From the NCBI GenBank assembly GCA_003486285.1, contig DNGH01000263.1:1-6704 (forward strand): 6,704 nt of DNA. The letters run 5' to 3'. The translations under genes and the position numbers were made by a program. The DNA comes from Actinomycetota bacterium (GTDB lineage: Bacteria > Actinomycetota > Acidimicrobiia > Spongiisociales > UBA11373). Each line of letters starts with the position of its first letter. The first letter of the stretch is position 1. A model generated the notes under the pieces. The model ran no database searches, had not been told where the DNA came from, and saw only the letters and a list, made by a program, of their open reading frames with translations. Shown here piece after piece: positions 5,991-6,704 of this stretch.

Positions 5991-6704
5991 ATGAGGCAAC
6001 TGGGCAAGGTGGAGATGTCGGACATCTCGGTGGGAGCAGGCCTGCTCGGTGCGGGCGGGGGCGGCGCCGTATCCGAAGGCCTCAAGATGGTCGATAGGGT
6101 GCTCGGCTTTGGTGAATCCGTAAGTCTGATCGACGCCGACGAGGTGGGCGACGACAATTGGGGAGCCGTGATCGCAGGTATGGGTTCCCCGGTGGCGTCG
6201 CGTAAGCGGCCCCGCACCTACTCGCTCACGTGGGCAATGGAGTTGCTTGGCGAGACCCTCGGGTTCGAGCCGAAGTTCGTCATCCCGTTCGAACTCGGTG
6301 CCGGCAACAGCATCAGCCCGATGCTCGTAGCCATCCAGATGGGCATTCCGGTGGTCGACGGCGATCCGGTGGGCCGGGCCGTCCCGCAGATCGACATGAC
6401 CACGTTCCATCTCGGCGGTATTGACATCTCGCCGCTCGCCCTGGTCAACGAGGACAAGATCTCGGCGGTGATCCGCACTGGGACACCCTATGACATGGAG
6501 CGGGTCGCCAGAGCGGTCGCTGCCGAACTCGGCAACGTCGTGGCCGTGGCCTGCTACTCGATGTCCGGTGCCGACATGAAGCGCCTCATCATTCGCGACA
6601 CGACGACTCTCGTCGAGAACATCGGCGCCACCATGCGCACCGCTCGCGAATCGGGGGCCGACGTGGCCCAGGCGGTCATCGACGGATACGACGGCTACTT
6701 GCTC
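5991..6704 (+). CDS. DUF917 / S-methyl-thiohydantoin desulfurase-family protein (3' partial)
   Basis: The 238 visible residues fit the N-terminal domain of the DUF917 family, since renamed after S-methyl-thiohydantoin desulfurase. The family is about 350-370 residues, so roughly 120 C-terminal residues lie beyond the window; no stop is reached. Family-like segments are SDISVGAGLLGAGGGG (10-25), AVIAGMGSP (59-67), PFELGAGNSISPMLVA (99-114), GIPVVDGDPVGRAVPQIDMTTF (118-139) and RDTTTLVENIGATMRTARESG (202-222). The family is often found beside hydantoinase/oxoprolinase genes, which points to hydantoin-like or other N-heterocycle ring chemistry; most members are uncharacterised. It begins five bases after the large-subunit stop, so it is almost certainly in the hydroxylase operon and may act on its product (inference). 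At GRAVPQ the Gln133 stands where I recall Glu being common (PE). Family assignment is firm, function is not. Confidence 0.85.
   Translation, partial: MRQLGKVEMSDISVGAGLLGAGGGGAVSEGLKMVDRVLGFGESVSLIDADEVGDDNWGAVIAGMGSPVASRKRPRTYSLTWAMELLGETLGFEPKFVIPFELGAGNSISPMLVAIQMGIPVVDGDPVGRAVPQIDMTTFHLGGIDISPLALVNEDKISAVIRTGTPYDMERVARAVAAELGNVVAVACYSMSGADMKRLIIRDTTTLVENIGATMRTARESGADVAQAVIDGYDGYLL

Overview
The window is a GC-rich (about two thirds G+C by eye), densely packed bacterial segment with ATG and GTG starts, strong AGGAGG-type ribosome binding sites and 1-4 base gene overlaps. This fits a high-GC bacterium, most likely an actinomycete-type organism, but the DNA alone does not settle the phylum. 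It reads as part of a catabolic locus. I see no tRNA, rRNA, transposase, CRISPR array or other mobile element, and no gene-free stretch above 300 bases.

Layout. Bases 1-677 hold the C-terminal two thirds of a D-2-hydroxyacid dehydrogenase (+), cut by the window edge. It is followed by a short, possibly frameshifted coding remnant (656-750). A NIPSNAP-family gene (758-1072, -) converges on it. A 66-base divergent gap carries a perfect 12-base AT-rich palindrome. Next come a short-chain dehydrogenase/reductase (1139-1894, +) and, overlapping it by one base, a SnoaL/NTF2-like small protein (1894-2295, +). A 71-base gap (2296-2366) contains a near-copy of the same AT-rich element. Then follow the three subunits of a xanthine-oxidase-family molybdenum hydroxylase in the order FAD subunit (2367-3230), 2Fe-2S subunit (3227-3700) and molybdopterin subunit (3697-5985), each coupled to the next by an ATGA overlap. 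The last gene (5991-6704, running off the end) is a DUF917 / S-methyl-thiohydantoin-desulfurase-family protein whose ribosome binding site lies inside the end of the molybdopterin subunit.

How the genes may work together (inference). The molybdenum hydroxylase would use water to hydroxylate a carbon next to nitrogen in a heterocycle, passing electrons Mo to 2Fe-2S to FAD. The DUF917 protein belongs to a family linked to hydantoin-type ring chemistry, and its tight coupling suggests it acts on the same pathway. The SDR and the 2-hydroxyacid dehydrogenase would handle keto/hydroxy intermediates, and the SnoaL and NIPSNAP proteins are small alpha/beta folds that often bind or isomerise small molecules. 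The substrate is unknown. The molybdopterin subunit keeps the general catalytic Gln/Arg/Glu residues but lacks the glutamate that binds purines in xanthine oxidase, so an unusual N-heterocycle is more likely than xanthine. The shared element upstream of the SDR and hydroxylase units suggests joint control.
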